Positions 54,113-64,000 of a stretch of 64,000 nt of DNA are shown here, piece after piece. Position 1 is the stretch's first letter. The number at the start of each line of letters is the position of its first letter. Below the pieces are notes generated by a model, which did not search any database, was not told the DNA's origin, and saw only the letters and a program-made list of their open reading frames with translations. A program made the position numbers and the translations under genes. The stretch covers positions 248,001 to 312,000 of the forward strand of contig JAESUZ010003499.1 in NCBI GenBank assembly GCA_017311185.1, written 5' to 3'. Origin of the DNA: Proteles cristata cristata (lineage: Eukaryota > Chordata > Mammalia > Carnivora > Hyaenidae).

Positions 54113-54146
54113 CTCTGCCCGCAGCAGGGTCCTGCTGCGGGCAGAG
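54113..54146. repeat. Perfect 16-bp inverted repeat (hairpin)
   Basis: CTCTGCCCGCAGCAGG, spacer GT, CCTGCTGCGGGCAGAG. Confidence 0.95.
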
Positions 54147-55914
54147 CTCTACACGCCCGCCCACACCGCTGACAGCATTTTGCAGAAGCAACCCAGCCCT
54201 CAGCTCAGGCCACACAGGGGAAGGGGAAAAAAAAAAATCAACAAGTACAGCTAACAACAACACTCCACTGAGACCTTCTGGCTCGAGTCACCACGGCAAG
54301 CCTGTCTCCTGGTGTGGCGGCGCCTTCCCACATGCCAGCCACAGACACGATCAGTGACATGGCTCCGACAACAGAGCGGGGGTCTCGGAGCTCCCGGGTG
54401 GGGAGGCCTGGTCCAAATGGGGCCTTCTGAGCCAAAAAGCTTGTCATACACAATTTCTGTTCACCAGAAAGCTCACCGTCTTTCTCGTCCCTCGGTCTCT
54501 TCAGAGCACCAAAACCAACGCGTAATTATTTTCTCTGTCCAAATGACAGACCGAAGGTTCCTGAGTCCCAAACAAGGCCCAGGAAAAAAACGGGACTTTC
54601 TTAAGAAAGAAATGTGAGCTAGGACTTGAGAAGCAGTCTGGTTACCCTTGACCAAACCATGAGATTCAGAGCACAAAGCTCAACAGATCTCTGCCGGAGA
54701 TTTTTTTTTTTCCAAGGGAAGCGCACTGCTTTAAAATCTAGTGTAGATGGGCCCTACTTAATATTCGCTTGCCCATAACAAAACCCGAGAGCTTGACAGT
54801 AGAGAAGCCTCCTTATCAAATTTAGAAATACGTGCCCTGGCCTACCTGGCCTGTTCAAGTGTGAAACAGAAACCAACAAAGAAATGATCAATCTTAAATG
54901 GTAGAATAATGAGACATCTAACCAGCACACGGCCATTAGCAACATGAGTCAGTACTTTGTGCAAGCCAAAAAAAAAATCTTTCAAGTACAATAAAATAAT
55001 CCTTCAGGAGAAAAGAGAACTGAAATTTACAAGGGGGTGGGGGGATGGTGACCGGGCATTAATAAAACTCCCTGGGCACGGCAACCAGACCCTGCTGGAA
55101 CTGTTCTGACTTGCCATTCCTGAAATTCTACTGTCCCAGGGTTTTCTGGCCCTCCCTTCCCCAGGCTCTTTACCCATGTGGGCTTGAAGGAGACTGGAAG
55201 AGGACCCAGGCCGTTGCAGACAGGCCCCGAGCTGGCGGAAACATGGCCCTGCCATAAAGCCTCAGATAAGTGAAATTGACAGGTAATCCAAAAGCTTAAG
55301 GGGGAGGGCAGCGGATTCCTCTCCTTCCCTAAGGACAGTGCAGGGCCAGACCTGGCCAGAATGAAATCGGATGGAAAACAACAGGCAGAGAGGCGAGAAG
55401 CTGGTAAAACTAAAGACCCGGCCCCACTAAGATGTCTCAGCTCCGCAGCCAGTGGGCCTGGAGGAGGTTCCCAGGAGGTTTAAACAGAGAACACAACAAA
55501 ACCAAGATGGTTGGGGGAATGCCAGAAGGTACCAAAACAACCACCCAGGAGCCTGCAGAACCACCGTAAAGCACAGCGTCTCCAGGGCCGTTTACAAACA
55601 CGCTCCAGTGCGGCCCAGACATAACCTGGGTCTCGCCCTCGCCCATGACCAAGACCAGGGTCAGTCTCCCCTGAATTAGCCTCGATCCTCCGACGGTCTG
55701 TAATCAACACCCCGGGCAGCCTGGCTGTTCCAGGCCATTCTCTTACTTCCAGGCACTGAGTAGTGGTCACCATACAAAAATATTAGCTCAGGATAGAATC
55801 TGGGGTAGGGAAATCACAGTGCCATCAGCCAGAACAGGAGAAAAAGCTCAGGAACTGGGAGAAGGGAAAATCGGGAAACCAACAAACAATATATGTTCTC
55901 ATCACCCTCCCGTG

Positions 55915-56080
55915 GAGGGAAGAGAGGCTTGCTATATGGATACGTGAGGCTCACAAGGGCCCCAACAGGTACCCCAGGCAAGGAGGCGTGATTATTCCCA
56001 TTTTACAGATGCAGGAGCTGCGTGCAGCTCAGAGACTTGCGGAGGGTAAGCCAATGAAGACCAAAATGCAGGCTCCAAGA
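55915..56080 (-). repeat. MIR fragment
   Basis: Reverse MIR: ATTATTCCCATTTTACAGAT, then CTCAGAGACTTGCGGAGGG. Confidence 0.7.
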
Positions 56081-56539
56081 GACACACTTGCCCAGGCAGG
56101 CACAATCTCCCCGAGTGATCATCTGCCATTCCCAAAGGAAAGCAGTCATCCTCAAAAGGTACAAGTCCCCAGGCTCTGCTTGTTCTCAGTACCTCTCACG
56201 GGGCTAAGTCTCCCTTAAACCAAGCAATGTGCCTCGGAAAGGGACAAGCCGCCCAGACCCGAGGACACAGATTGAGGACCACAGAAGCCAACTCTGCCAG
56301 TTTGTTCTTGGGGGCTCCAAACGCTAATCCCTCCCATCCTCATCTCCCCATAGAGGCCTAGCACTGAATAGCCAAGTGCTCAGAGATGTTCCGTGCCTTC
56401 CTTCTCCCGTCCACGCCTTGACCCAGCACCTGTAGCATGTGCACCAGCTCGATCAGGTCAGCCCTATGGGAGGGCATCACAGCGGCTAAATTCCATCCTA
56501 GGGCTTGATGGCAGTTACAGAAACAAGAAACAACTATTA

Positions 56540-56700
56540 ACCGTGAATCTGCGGGCCAGGCCCTTCCAGGTCTTTCACCAGCTCCCTAACTCTACAAGGT
56601 GGGGGAGGCAAGATGTATGCCAACGAAGGCTCTCGGAACCCTAGATTTCTCTGGCAGAAGCAGGATTTGCACCCGAAAGCCTGGGCCTCCCCAGGCCCTC
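56540..56700 (-). repeat. MIR fragment
   Basis: Reverse MIR-like with GGCCAGGCCCTTCCAGGTCT and GCAGAAGCAGGATTTGCACC. Confidence 0.5.
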
Positions 56701-57917
56701 CTCACACCACACCACTGCACACAGACACAGCTAAATGGCTCAGTGAGATGTGGAGAAAGCATGCTATGACTTCAAACGGCTGGTTACAAAAACCAAACTG
56801 GATAAACGTATACAGCCACATAAAATGCACAGAAAATCTTTAGCGGAAAAAAGAAAGATACATCTCAGGGCCAATTTAACAATCCTGTAACCCAAAGGCT
56901 TCTAAAGGTTTCTCCCTGGCAGCCATTTAGCAAATGACACAGCCAGGGGAGCCTCTCCAGATCCCCCTTCCCCCCACTTCCTCCGAGCCACCCCTTCCCT
57001 TGAAAAAACGCCTCTTCCTCTGGCCTAAAGGTGGGCTCGGGCCTCCCACGTATTTGGAAAGAGAGGGAGAAGAGAGAAAACCGCCTTCCAGTGCTGTGTG
57101 CGCAAAGGCACTCGAGAGGCCCACGATTTCAACAGTGCTGCTTCTCACTCAGGAGAAAGGGGGGAAAAAGAAAAAAGAAGGGAGCGGGGGGAAAAACCCA
57201 TCTGGCAGGCCCTGAGCAGCGACATCCTGTTTATTATTAAACACGCTCAGCAACAGAGCACGGAGTATTTCGAAAATAATCCTGTCGCTGGCGCACGGAA
57301 AGGGCGGCCGTCGGCGGCTGCGAGCCCCCTGCCCCCTGCGCGCCCCCGGCCGCCGACTCCGCGGAGGGTGGGGCCCGCCGCGCCCCCGTTGCGCCCCCCA
57401 CGACCTCCGGCCCGGGAATGGGGGAAAGGGGGACGCCCCGACCCCGGGACTCCCGGGCGGGGTGGGGCCTCTGCAGGCCGGCCCGGGGACGGGGCGGGGG
57501 GGCGTGGGGGCGCAGGAAAGCCGCCCCGGCTACTTCCAGGCCAGCGGGGCGCTCCGGGCCGCCGACCCCGGGCGGGCGGGCGGCGGCCCCAAGGCGCGGC
57601 GACCCCGCCCGCCGGCCCCGACCCCGCCGCCCGCCCAGGCCGCGCGGCGCCTCACAACAATGGCGAGCCTGGCCCGGCCGCCCCCAGGCCGCCCCGCCCG
57701 GGCCTGCGGCCCTCGCCCCGGCCGGCGGGGCCCCGGCAGCAGCGCGCCGCGGCCGGCGGCCGGCGGGGCCCGGGCTCGCCGCTGTCAGTCGGCCCGTCGG
57801 CCGCCGCCGAAACAAAGCCCGGCCGGGCCGCGCCGCCTCCATCTTAGCGCCGACCGCCGCCCCGGCCCCCGGCCCGCGCCCCGCGCCGCCGCCCGCCGCC
57901 CCGCCGCCCCGGCCCAC

Positions 57918-58150
57918 CTGGTCTGGTTCCGCGGGCGCGACTGGGCCGGGCGATGGCGGTCGGGCGGCGGTCGGGCGCGGAGGCGGCGGGATGGCGGCGG
58001 ATTGCGAGGCGGCGGCGCGGCTGCTCGCTCCCTCGCTCCCTCCCTCCCGGGCTCGCTCGTCGCTCGCTCGCTCGCTCGCTGGAGCCTCGGAGCCTGTGTC
58101 TCTCGCCGCTCGCCTCCCTCTCGCGCTCGGCTCCCCGCCCCCCGCCTGCC
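57918..58150 (-). other. PRRC2B: Probable PRRC2B exon 1 (5' UTR, non-coding); 5' limit uncertain
   Basis: On the minus strand a strong 5' splice site (ACCAG then GTGGGCC) ends a candidate exon at 57918 inside the CpG island. The sequence between it and about 58260 contains no ATG on the minus strand, which suits a leader exon. The transcription start is not visible and may lie anywhere in roughly 58000-58200, so the right edge is a guess. An alternative donor (CATTGTT then GTGAGG) exists near 57662. The exon would splice over about 27 kb to the first coding exon. Confidence 0.5.
58060..58080. repeat. (CGCT)n in the CpG island
   Basis: Five CGCT units, probably within or near the first exon. 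Confidence 0.85.
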
Positions 58151-58259
58151 GCCGCCCCCGCCTCCTCCGGCCTCCTCCTCCCGCCGCCGCCGCCGCCGCC
58201 CGCCCGCAGCCGCGCCTGGGCCCGCGCAGCGCCCCCTGCTGCGCCGCCGGCCCGGAGGG

Positions 58260-58880
58260 GGGGCTGGGGGCCCCGGGAGGGGAGGGGCGCGGGAGAAGGC
58301 GGGGGTGGGGCCCCGGGGAGGCGACGGGGCCGGGCTGCGGAGGGGAGGGGCACGGGGTTCGGGCTCCGGGGGAGACGGAGGGGGAGGGGCACGGGAGACG
58401 GGGGCGCTGGGGTCCTGGCGGGGGGGTGCCGGGCAGCAGGCGGGGGCACGGGAGAAGCGGGGGGAGGGGTGCGACGGGGGCGGGGGAACGGGGCTGGGGT
58501 TCCAGGAAGGGAGGAGTCGGGCAGCGGCCGGGAGGGGCACAGAGAAGAGGGGCCGGAGTCCCAGGGAGACGGACGGGAACGGGTACGAGAGAAGGGGGGG
58601 CTGGGGTCCTGGGGAGCCGGAGGGGGCTAAGGGGGAAGGAAAAGGGCCGGAATTGGAGCTGGGGAGACCAGGGGAGGAAGCTGGGAGAAGGCGGTCTGGG
58701 AAGCCGGTGGACTTGGCACTGAGGCCCAGAGAAGGGGTCCGGGGAGAGACGGGGAAGGGGTTCTTGGGAAGGGGAGGGGGAGGCGGTCCTGGGGAGGAGG
58801 TTGGGGCGAGCCGGGGGAGGGGGGCGGGGCTGAGTGGTCCGGAAGAAGGGGGGCAGGGCTAGAGAGGGAAAGGGCCTGAG
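58260..58880. repeat. G-rich degenerate tandem repeat upstream of the CpG island
   Basis: About 600 bases of purine-rich plus strand in which phrases such as AGGGGCACGGGAGA and CTGGGGTCCTGG recur at irregular spacing (about 40-90 bases). It has many runs of four or more G and could form G-quadruplexes. It lies just 5' of PRRC2B. Confidence 0.6.
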
Positions 58881-59337
58881 GTGGTGAGGCCCAGACCGAA
58901 GGAGGGCTGAGAAGGGAGGGGGCTTGAGCCAGGCTCCCCGCCCCCTCCCCTCTCAGAACTGCAGCGCCTCCTGACCGACCGTGAGCCCGGGTTCTGTTAC
59001 ATGATATATACACAGAGAGAGGAAACAGAAACAATACATTGTTAATTCAAAAGCAAGGTCGTTGAACGCTATAGGTACTTTACCCGTTTTCGGAAAAAGA
59101 AAAATAATAAACCAGTCGTCTTCGGTGTTTTGTGTAGTTGCGTCAATGCAAAACAAAAGGTGTGGGAGAATGCACTCTTCTCTCGGTTCTCTCTGCAGTC
59201 TGAGGTCTGGAGAGTCAAGGAGAATTCTCGCTTTTTAGTCTCAATACATTGGCAATTAGAAAAACAAGCCATTTGCAAAAGCAAACAAAAAGAAATGGAG
59301 CTGGGACCTGGAAGCCGAATCATCTGCCCGTGTCTCT

Positions 59338-59383
59338 GGCCCTTGATCACCTACCTACGGGCCCTTGATCACCTACCTACACC
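59338..59383. repeat. 22-bp direct duplication
   Basis: CCCTTGATCACCTACCTAC occurs twice, 22 bases apart. Confidence 0.9.
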
Positions 59384-59439
59384 TTAAACCGCAGCCACAG
59401 GCCTTGTCCTGTGTGCAACAGTTTGGAGCAGCTTGTCTC

Positions 59440-59545
59440 TTAATCCCAACCCTGGGGCAGATGTTATTTTCCCAATTCACTGGTGAAAAATGGAGACTCT
59501 GAGAGGTTAAGTAACTTGCCCAAGGCCACACCGCAAGACCGGACA
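59440..59545 (-). repeat. MIR fragment
   Basis: Reverse MIR: GAGAGGTTAAGTAACTTGCC then CAAGGCCACAC. Confidence 0.8.
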
Positions 59546-59574
59546 GGAAAGTCAACCTACAGCAGCCTAACTAC

Positions 59575-59640
59575 TGTTAGGGCTTACCAAGGAGCACGGG
59601 GCCGGGCACACAGTAGGCGCTATATAAATGCTGGTTGGTT
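59575..59640 (+). repeat. MIR 3' fragment
   Basis: GGGCACACAGTAGGCGCTAT then ATAAATGCTGGTTGGTT. Confidence 0.7.
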
Positions 59641-60044
59641 TGTTGCATGGAGGAATGTGTGGCTCTTACAGGCTGGTTGGTAGAGACCCCCCATGAATCA
59701 GGGGGGGGTATCTTTTTTAATTATCTAACAAGAGAGAACAGATGAAAAGCTTCAAGCCCTGAGTGCTCCGAGAAGACAGAGGAGGAAATATTAAAGACCA
59801 CAAAGGGGGTAAAAACCAAGTCAACCAACAGGTGCTCTGTTCTGGCAGGTCTGGTACGGGAGTGACGTCCTCTGGGGACTGTTAAGGACAGCTGCTACGT
59901 TCCTGGGACTTCAAAGGCAGCAGATGCTTCACTCCTGCAAAACGCAAAGATGGGGCTGCATCCAAATCGCTTGCCCTGTTCAAGAAACGTTTTTCTTTCT
60001 GCACTTCCCCGGGGGTGGCAACAGCCGACACTGGGTCCCGTTCA

Positions 60045-60240
60045 CCCAGCACCTTTTCTGGGCCAGCCGCGCTGTTACGCACTGTACGAGGGATAACTTC
60101 CTTCATACGTGGGAGACCGTCATTATCATTTCCACTTTATGGATAAAACCACTGAGGTCAGAAGTTAAGTGACCTCAGATACAGGCACAAATGGCACGAC
60201 ACGGGTGGCAGAGCAAAGGTTTGTATTCAGCGGAGCCCTT
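60045..60240 (-). repeat. MIR fragment
   Basis: Reverse MIR: TTATCATTTCCACTTTATGG and AGAAGTTAAGTGACCTCAG. Confidence 0.65.
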
Positions 60241-60656
60241 CCTTTGAGGTTTGAGCCTTTCCTGGGGGAAAGCGAGGCTCAGATGTCAGAGCAGGTAGGG
60301 GGGTTATTGCCTGTGGACTGAGGCTGTCAAGCCAGTGCTGGGACCTGAGTTTTCTCTAGGACTCTGAAGGTGCCTGGCCAAGTTTTCGAAGAACCAGGGA
60401 CCCAGAGAGACCAGAGGGAGGGAGGAAGGAGGGAGCAGAGCGAAAGGAGGGCTGGATCAAGGCTCCTGGAGGTCACTTAGCCTCAAGAGACGGTCTGCAG
60501 TGTAGAGGGGGGACATTCAAGGAGACATTTTCATATCATCGAAGTTACTCTAAACAGCAACTGTCCCGGTGGGAAAACTGAAAGACAGGAAGGAGTGGAC
60601 CACCCAGGGCAAAGCAAGGGAGAGTTGGCCAGAACCAATGGGTAACAATGTATTTC

Positions 60657-60660
<4 letters not shown>

Positions 60661-60712
<52 letters not shown>
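60661..60712. repeat. (GT)26 microsatellite
   Basis: Uninterrupted GT units followed by a T/G-rich run to about 60751. Lies about 2.5 kb upstream of PRRC2B. Confidence 0.97.
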
Positions 60713-60713
<1 letters not shown>

Positions 60714-61023
60714 GTTTTTTGGTTTTTTTGGGTTTTGGGTTTTTTTTTTTTACTTTCCAAATATTAGGAAACTTTCCTGCAAATGGTTGGAGAAACCTCT
60801 AACCTCTGCAGACCCCCAAACTGAACAGAAGGGGAATTTATTTCATCCATCCCTAGAGACCTAATGCAGATTTTATGTATATATAATTGTATTCTTCCCA
60901 AAACGTGATCAATGATTTTTGTTCCATTGAAATTTAATATTTTTGTGTAAGACTTACGATGTTTTTTTATTCATGATTTTCTTTTTAAATTATTTTTTAA
61001 AGAATTTTTAAGTTTATTTATTT

Positions 61024-61237
61024 TCTTAATGTTTATTTATATTTGAGAGAGAGAGACAGAGACACAGAACAGGAGCAAGTGAGGGGCAGAGAGAGAGGGA
61101 GACACAGAATCCGAAGACAGGCTCCAGGCTCTGAGGTCTCAGCACAGAGCCTGACATGGGGCTCAACTCACAAACTGTGAGATCATGACCTAAGCCGAAG
61201 TCAGCCGCTTAACTGACTGAGCCGCACAGCTGCCCCA
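61024..61237 (-). mobile_element. CAN SINE
   Basis: Reverse copy from AATGTTTATTTATATTTGAG to TGAGCCGCACAGCTGCCCC. Confidence 0.9.
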
Positions 61238-61239
61238 TA

Positions 61240-61424
61240 AGCTTATTTAATTTGAGAGAGAGCAAGGGAGGGGCAGAGAGAGAGAGGGAGAGAATCCCAA
61301 GCCGGCTCTGTGCTGTCAGCACAGAGCTCAATGCGGGGCTCGAACCTACAAACCTCGAGATCATGACCTGAGCCCAAAACCAGGAGTCAGATGTTTAACC
61401 AACTGAGCCACCGAGGTGCCCTAG
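61240..61424 (-). mobile_element. CAN SINE
   Basis: Reverse copy from AGCTTATTTAATTTGAGAGA to TGAGCCACCGAGGTGCCCT, directly abutting the previous one. Confidence 0.88.
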
Positions 61425-61485
61425 CACCTGGCACACAATCTGGGGCATATAGTAGGTGTTTCATGAGAGGTTATTGAATAAAAGA
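61425..61485 (+). repeat. MIR 3' fragment
   Basis: AGCACCTGGCACACAATCTG and AGTAGGTGTTTCATGAG, then GAATAAA. Confidence 0.6.
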
Positions 61486-61819
61486 AGAAAAAATTTAAGG
61501 GAGAGAGAATTCGAGAATCTGACCTCTGCGGGTACCCTGTCCAGTCCTGGCCTCAAAGGGAGCCAGAAAGTCTTCTCTGAATCACTCCATGGCCCGGAGA
61601 GTCTAAGGCTTTGCTGGCTTCTTTCATCCCTTTGTCAGAGACAGTTAACCATTTATTGAACAGTTTGAGGTGGGGAAACTAGAACACAGACTGGCTTAGT
61701 GACAAGCCCAAGTGCAACGAGGGAGCTGTGGCCAAACAGAAAGAGAGAAGGGTTGGGAGAGAGAATGCTCACCTGCTGGGGGCTTGTTACGCCAATACCC
61801 ACTTTCCTTAAATCACAGC

Positions 61820-61960
61820 TTCTTCACCAGGATTTGTGAGTTAGGGTCTGTTATTACCCCCATTTTACAGATTAGTAAAATGAGGCTCTGGACATTCACT
61901 TACCAGTGCTTGGTTCCCAGACGCTTATCATAGCGGTTAGGAGAGCCTTTCTGGTCCCCC
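61820..61960 (-). repeat. MIR fragment
   Basis: Reverse MIR: TTATTACCCCCATTTTACAG then ATGAGGCTCTGG. Confidence 0.7.
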
Positions 61961-61993
61961 AGATTCCAGAGCCAGCCTTTAAAGTGCTGGCCC

Positions 61994-62194
61994 AGGGGCA
62001 CCTGGGTGGCTCAGTCAGTTTAAGCATCCAACTTCAGCTCAGGTCATGACCTCACAGTTCGGGAGTTCAAGCCCCAGGTCGGGCTCTGTACTGACAGCTC
62101 AGAATCTGGAGCCTGCTTCGGGTTCTGTGTCTCCCTCTCTCTGCCCCTCCCCTGCTCACGCTCTCTCGTTCTCTCTCAAAAATAAATAAACATT
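61994..62194 (+). mobile_element. CAN SINE
   Basis: Head GGGGCACCTGGGTGGCTCAG through CTCAAAAATAAATAAACATT. Confidence 0.92.
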
Positions 62195-62412
62195 GGGGCA
62201 CCTGGGTGGCTTAGTCGGTTAAGCGTCCGACTTTCGCTTAGGTCATGATCTCGCGGTTCGTGGGTTCGAGCCCCGCGTCGGGCTCTGTGCTGACTGCCAG
62301 CTCAGAGCCTGGAGCCTATTTCGGAGTCTGTGTCTCCCTCTCTCTCTCACCCTCCCCTGTTCACGCTGTCTCTCTCTCTCCTAGAAATAAATAAAAATAA
62401 TAAAAAAAAAAA
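62195..62412 (+). mobile_element. CAN SINE, second feline subfamily, in the previous tail
   Basis: GGTGGCTTAGTCGG, TTTCGCTTAGG, GACTGCCAGCTC and CCTAGAAATAAATAAAAAT. Confidence 0.92.
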
Positions 62413-62425
62413 GAAATTACAGTAT

Positions 62426-62490
62426 AAAATAAATAAGTAAATAAATAAATAAATAAACATTAAAAATAAATAAATAAAAGACCTGACTTC
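62426..62490. repeat. (AAAT)n simple repeat
   Basis: AAATAAATAAAT runs derived from SINE tails. Confidence 0.85.
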
Positions 62491-62842
62491 TTTAAAAAAT
62501 AAAAATTAAAATAAATAAAGTGCCAGCCCAGGCACAGAGCCCAGGGGCAGGCCCAGGAGCCTCTCAGATGGACCCTGTCTGGTTTCAAGGCAAGCCACCT
62601 CCAGCTACTCTGAGCATGTGCGCGCTCTCCAGAAACATAGTCTGGGCTTCCTTGAGCGAGAGGAAGTGGATGAGCGAGTGTCTGTCTTCAGGGTGGCGCT
62701 TCTGCTCCCTCTTTTTGTTGGTCAGAGTGAGTCGCAGGGCCAGCTCAGACTCACGGGGGAAGGGAAATAAACCCCCTCTGGAAGGTAAGTGCAGGGAGGG
62801 AAAGGTTGGTTGACAGGTTATTTGTAGATAAACGTTCAGGTT

Positions 62843-63046
62843 GGAGCACCTGGGTGGTTCTGTCGGTTGGGCATCTGACTTCAGCCTAGGTCATGATCTC
62901 ACGAAGGTTCCCGAGTTCGAGCCCCATGTCAGGCTCTGTGCTGACAGCTTGGAGCCTGGAGCTGCTTTGGATTCTGTGTCTCCCTCTCTCTCTCTGCCCC
63001 TCTCCTGCTGGTGCTCTATCTCTCTTTCTCTCAAAAATAAACATTT
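62843..63046 (+). mobile_element. CAN SINE
   Basis: Head GGAGCACCTGGGTGGTTCTG through CTCAAAAATAAACATTTT. Confidence 0.9.
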
Positions 63047-63270
63047 TGGGGCACCTGGGTGGCTCAGTTGGTTAAGCATCCGACTTCCGCTCAGGTCATG
63101 ATGTCACGGTTCATGGGTTCGAGCCCCGCATCGGGTTCTGTGCTGACAGCTCAGAGCCTGGAGCTGCTTCAGATTCTGTGTCTCCCTCTCTCTCTCTGCT
63201 CCTCCCCTGCTCACACTCTGTCTCTGTCTCTCTCGCTCTCAAAAATAAATAAACATTTAAAAAACTGAAA
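63047..63270 (+). mobile_element. CAN SINE in the previous tail
   Basis: Head GGGGCACCTGGGTGGCTCAG through CTCAAAAATAAATAAACATT. Confidence 0.92.
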
Positions 63271-63496
63271 AGAAAGGATAAATCAGTATAAATCGGGATT
63301 AAAATAAATACCTAAACATTTAAAAAATTAATGAAGACATTCCATCCAACAGCAAAAAAAAATAATAATAATAGTTTACTAAGATCTGTCACGGCCAGGC
63401 CAGTCGGAGTGCTAAGAAACTGGCGAGCAGAGAAATACACGATCCCTACACTCAAGAAACTCCCAAATTAAGGGGCATTAAAAACAAAACAAAATT

Positions 63497-63708
63497 GGGG
63501 CGCCTGGGTGGCCCAGTCAGTTAAGCGTCTGACTTCGGCTCAGGTCATGATCTCACGGTTCGTGGGTTCGAGGCCCGCGTCGGGCTCTGTGCTGACAGCT
63601 CAGAGCCTGGAGCCTGCTTCGGATTCTGTGTCTCCCTCTCTGTCTGCCCCTCCCCTGCTCACACTGTCTCTCTCTCTCTCTTAGAAATAAATAATGCATT
63701 AAACATTA
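63497..63708 (+). mobile_element. CAN SINE
   Basis: Head GGGGCGCCTGGGTGGCCCAG through TTAGAAATAAATAATGCATT. Confidence 0.92.
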
Positions 63709-64000
63709 GAACAAAACTGCAGTAATAAACACTGTTTCATCCGGCTCTCACCACCTGCCGGGCACCCGCCTGAGGTGGGTGGGAATCACCAGGGCCGGGG
63801 TGCTTCCTGGTGGCCCACGACTGCAGGGGGACACTGGGGGACACGCCCACAGCTAACCTACAATACACTCCGGGAATGTGAGGTCGGCAACTTGTGTAAC
63901 AACCACGTGTCCCGGGATTCCTGGAAAGGCCCTGCTTTCATAGTCACTGCACCTGTTCCCCAAAGGGCACCGTACTACTGAGAGGCAGCGTGAGTCCCTT

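Larger units (their letters stand above)
30556..57917 (-). other. PRRC2B intron 1 (about 27 kb)
   Basis: The largest intron, holding nineteen CAN SINEs, several L1 fragments, MIRs and simple repeats, all listed separately. Stretches in which I see nothing: 30610-31310, 31420-32500, 34500-35100, 35150-35610, 37050-37650, 37740-38640, 39280-40840, 46215-49210, 50620-51340, 54150-55910 and 56710-57280. No second gene or splice-bounded ORF is supported. Confidence 0.75.
57280..58260. promoter_or_regulatory. PRRC2B: CpG island promoter of PRRC2B
   Basis: About 1 kb with very high GC and dense undepleted CpG, unlike the rest of the window. No TATA box is obvious. It holds several ATGGCGG/AAGATGG-type cores resembling YY1 sites (plus strand near 57954 and 57990; minus strand near 57840), typical of housekeeping promoters. 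It sits at the expected 5' end of PRRC2B. Long open frames inside it on both strands reflect base composition, not genes. Confidence 0.85.
58881..64000. other. Upstream flank of PRRC2B
   Basis: No exon supported. Holds MIR fragments, a 22-bp direct duplication, a (GT)26 tract, an AT-rich stretch (60850-61020) and seven CAN SINEs from 61024 onward. 60250-60650 and 63715-64000 show nothing else. The next gene upstream in mammals (PLPP7) is not visible. Confidence 0.7.

Noticed and set aside
57418..58862. Very long plus-strand open frames (434 and 466 codons) and long minus-strand frames in the CpG island
   Set aside because: Stop codons are rare in extreme GC sequence. The frames overlap each other on both strands, are Ala/Gly/Pro/Arg-rich and show no domain or splice logic.
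60569..60864. Cys/Val repeat ORFs across the GT tract
   Set aside because: They are a direct translation of the (GT)26 microsatellite.
58881..64000. Upstream neighbour gene (PLPP7) exons
   Set aside because: No splice-bounded ORF of that family is visible; the flank is repeats and unique non-coding DNA.

Overview
The window is vertebrate nuclear DNA, almost certainly from a cat-family carnivore (Felidae). About fifty copies of the tRNA-derived carnivore (CAN) SINE in its feline form are scattered through it, with a head beginning near GGGGCGCCTGGGTGGCTC, an internal GGTTCGAGCCCC B-box, a CT-rich middle and an AAATAAA/A-rich tail. The rest is large introns with GT-AG borders, ancient MIR and L1 debris, and one CpG-island promoter. 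There is no prokaryotic architecture, CRISPR array, operon or replicon.

One gene explains all the coding sequence I can support: the 5' half of PRRC2B (proline-rich coiled-coil 2B, BAT2-like 1), read on the minus strand. Its CpG-island promoter and probable non-coding exon 1 lie near 57.3-58.3 kb. Eleven coding exons follow at 30500-30386, 29374-29197, 26442-26340, 23707-23635, 20152-20009, 17355-17114, 16635-16514, 15622-15480, 10106-10016, 6888-6696 and 2058-1739. All splice phases join without a frameshift or stop, giving 1,724 coding bases (574 codons plus 2 bases). The gene runs off the left edge of the window in intron 12, so most of the protein is encoded outside it.

Layout: 1-1738 is partial intron 12. 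From 1739 to 30500 coding exons alternate with repeat-rich introns. Roughly 30556-57917 is a 27-kb first intron full of SINEs, L1 pieces and MIRs. 57280-58260 is the CpG island, followed upstream by a G-rich degenerate repeat to about 58880. 58880-64000 is upstream flank with MIRs, a (GT)26 tract and a cluster of SINEs. No second gene is visible.

The most interesting signals concern the first coding exon. The AUG nearest to the PRRC2B start is out of frame, 16 nt upstream in weak context, and opens a 29-codon uORF that overlaps the start codon. PRRC2 proteins are reported to promote leaky scanning past such upstream AUGs, so self-regulation is a testable idea. The same exon has a (TC)n microsatellite as its polypyrimidine tract and a fresh SINE about 27 nt past its 5' splice site. 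Other points are a G-quadruplex-type run just upstream of the exon 12 acceptor, a strong antisense bias of SINEs in the gene, SINE-into-SINE tandem insertions, a perfect 16-bp hairpin at 54.1 kb and a 16-bp tandem repeat at 37.7 kb. I found no sign of an undescribed multi-gene system.
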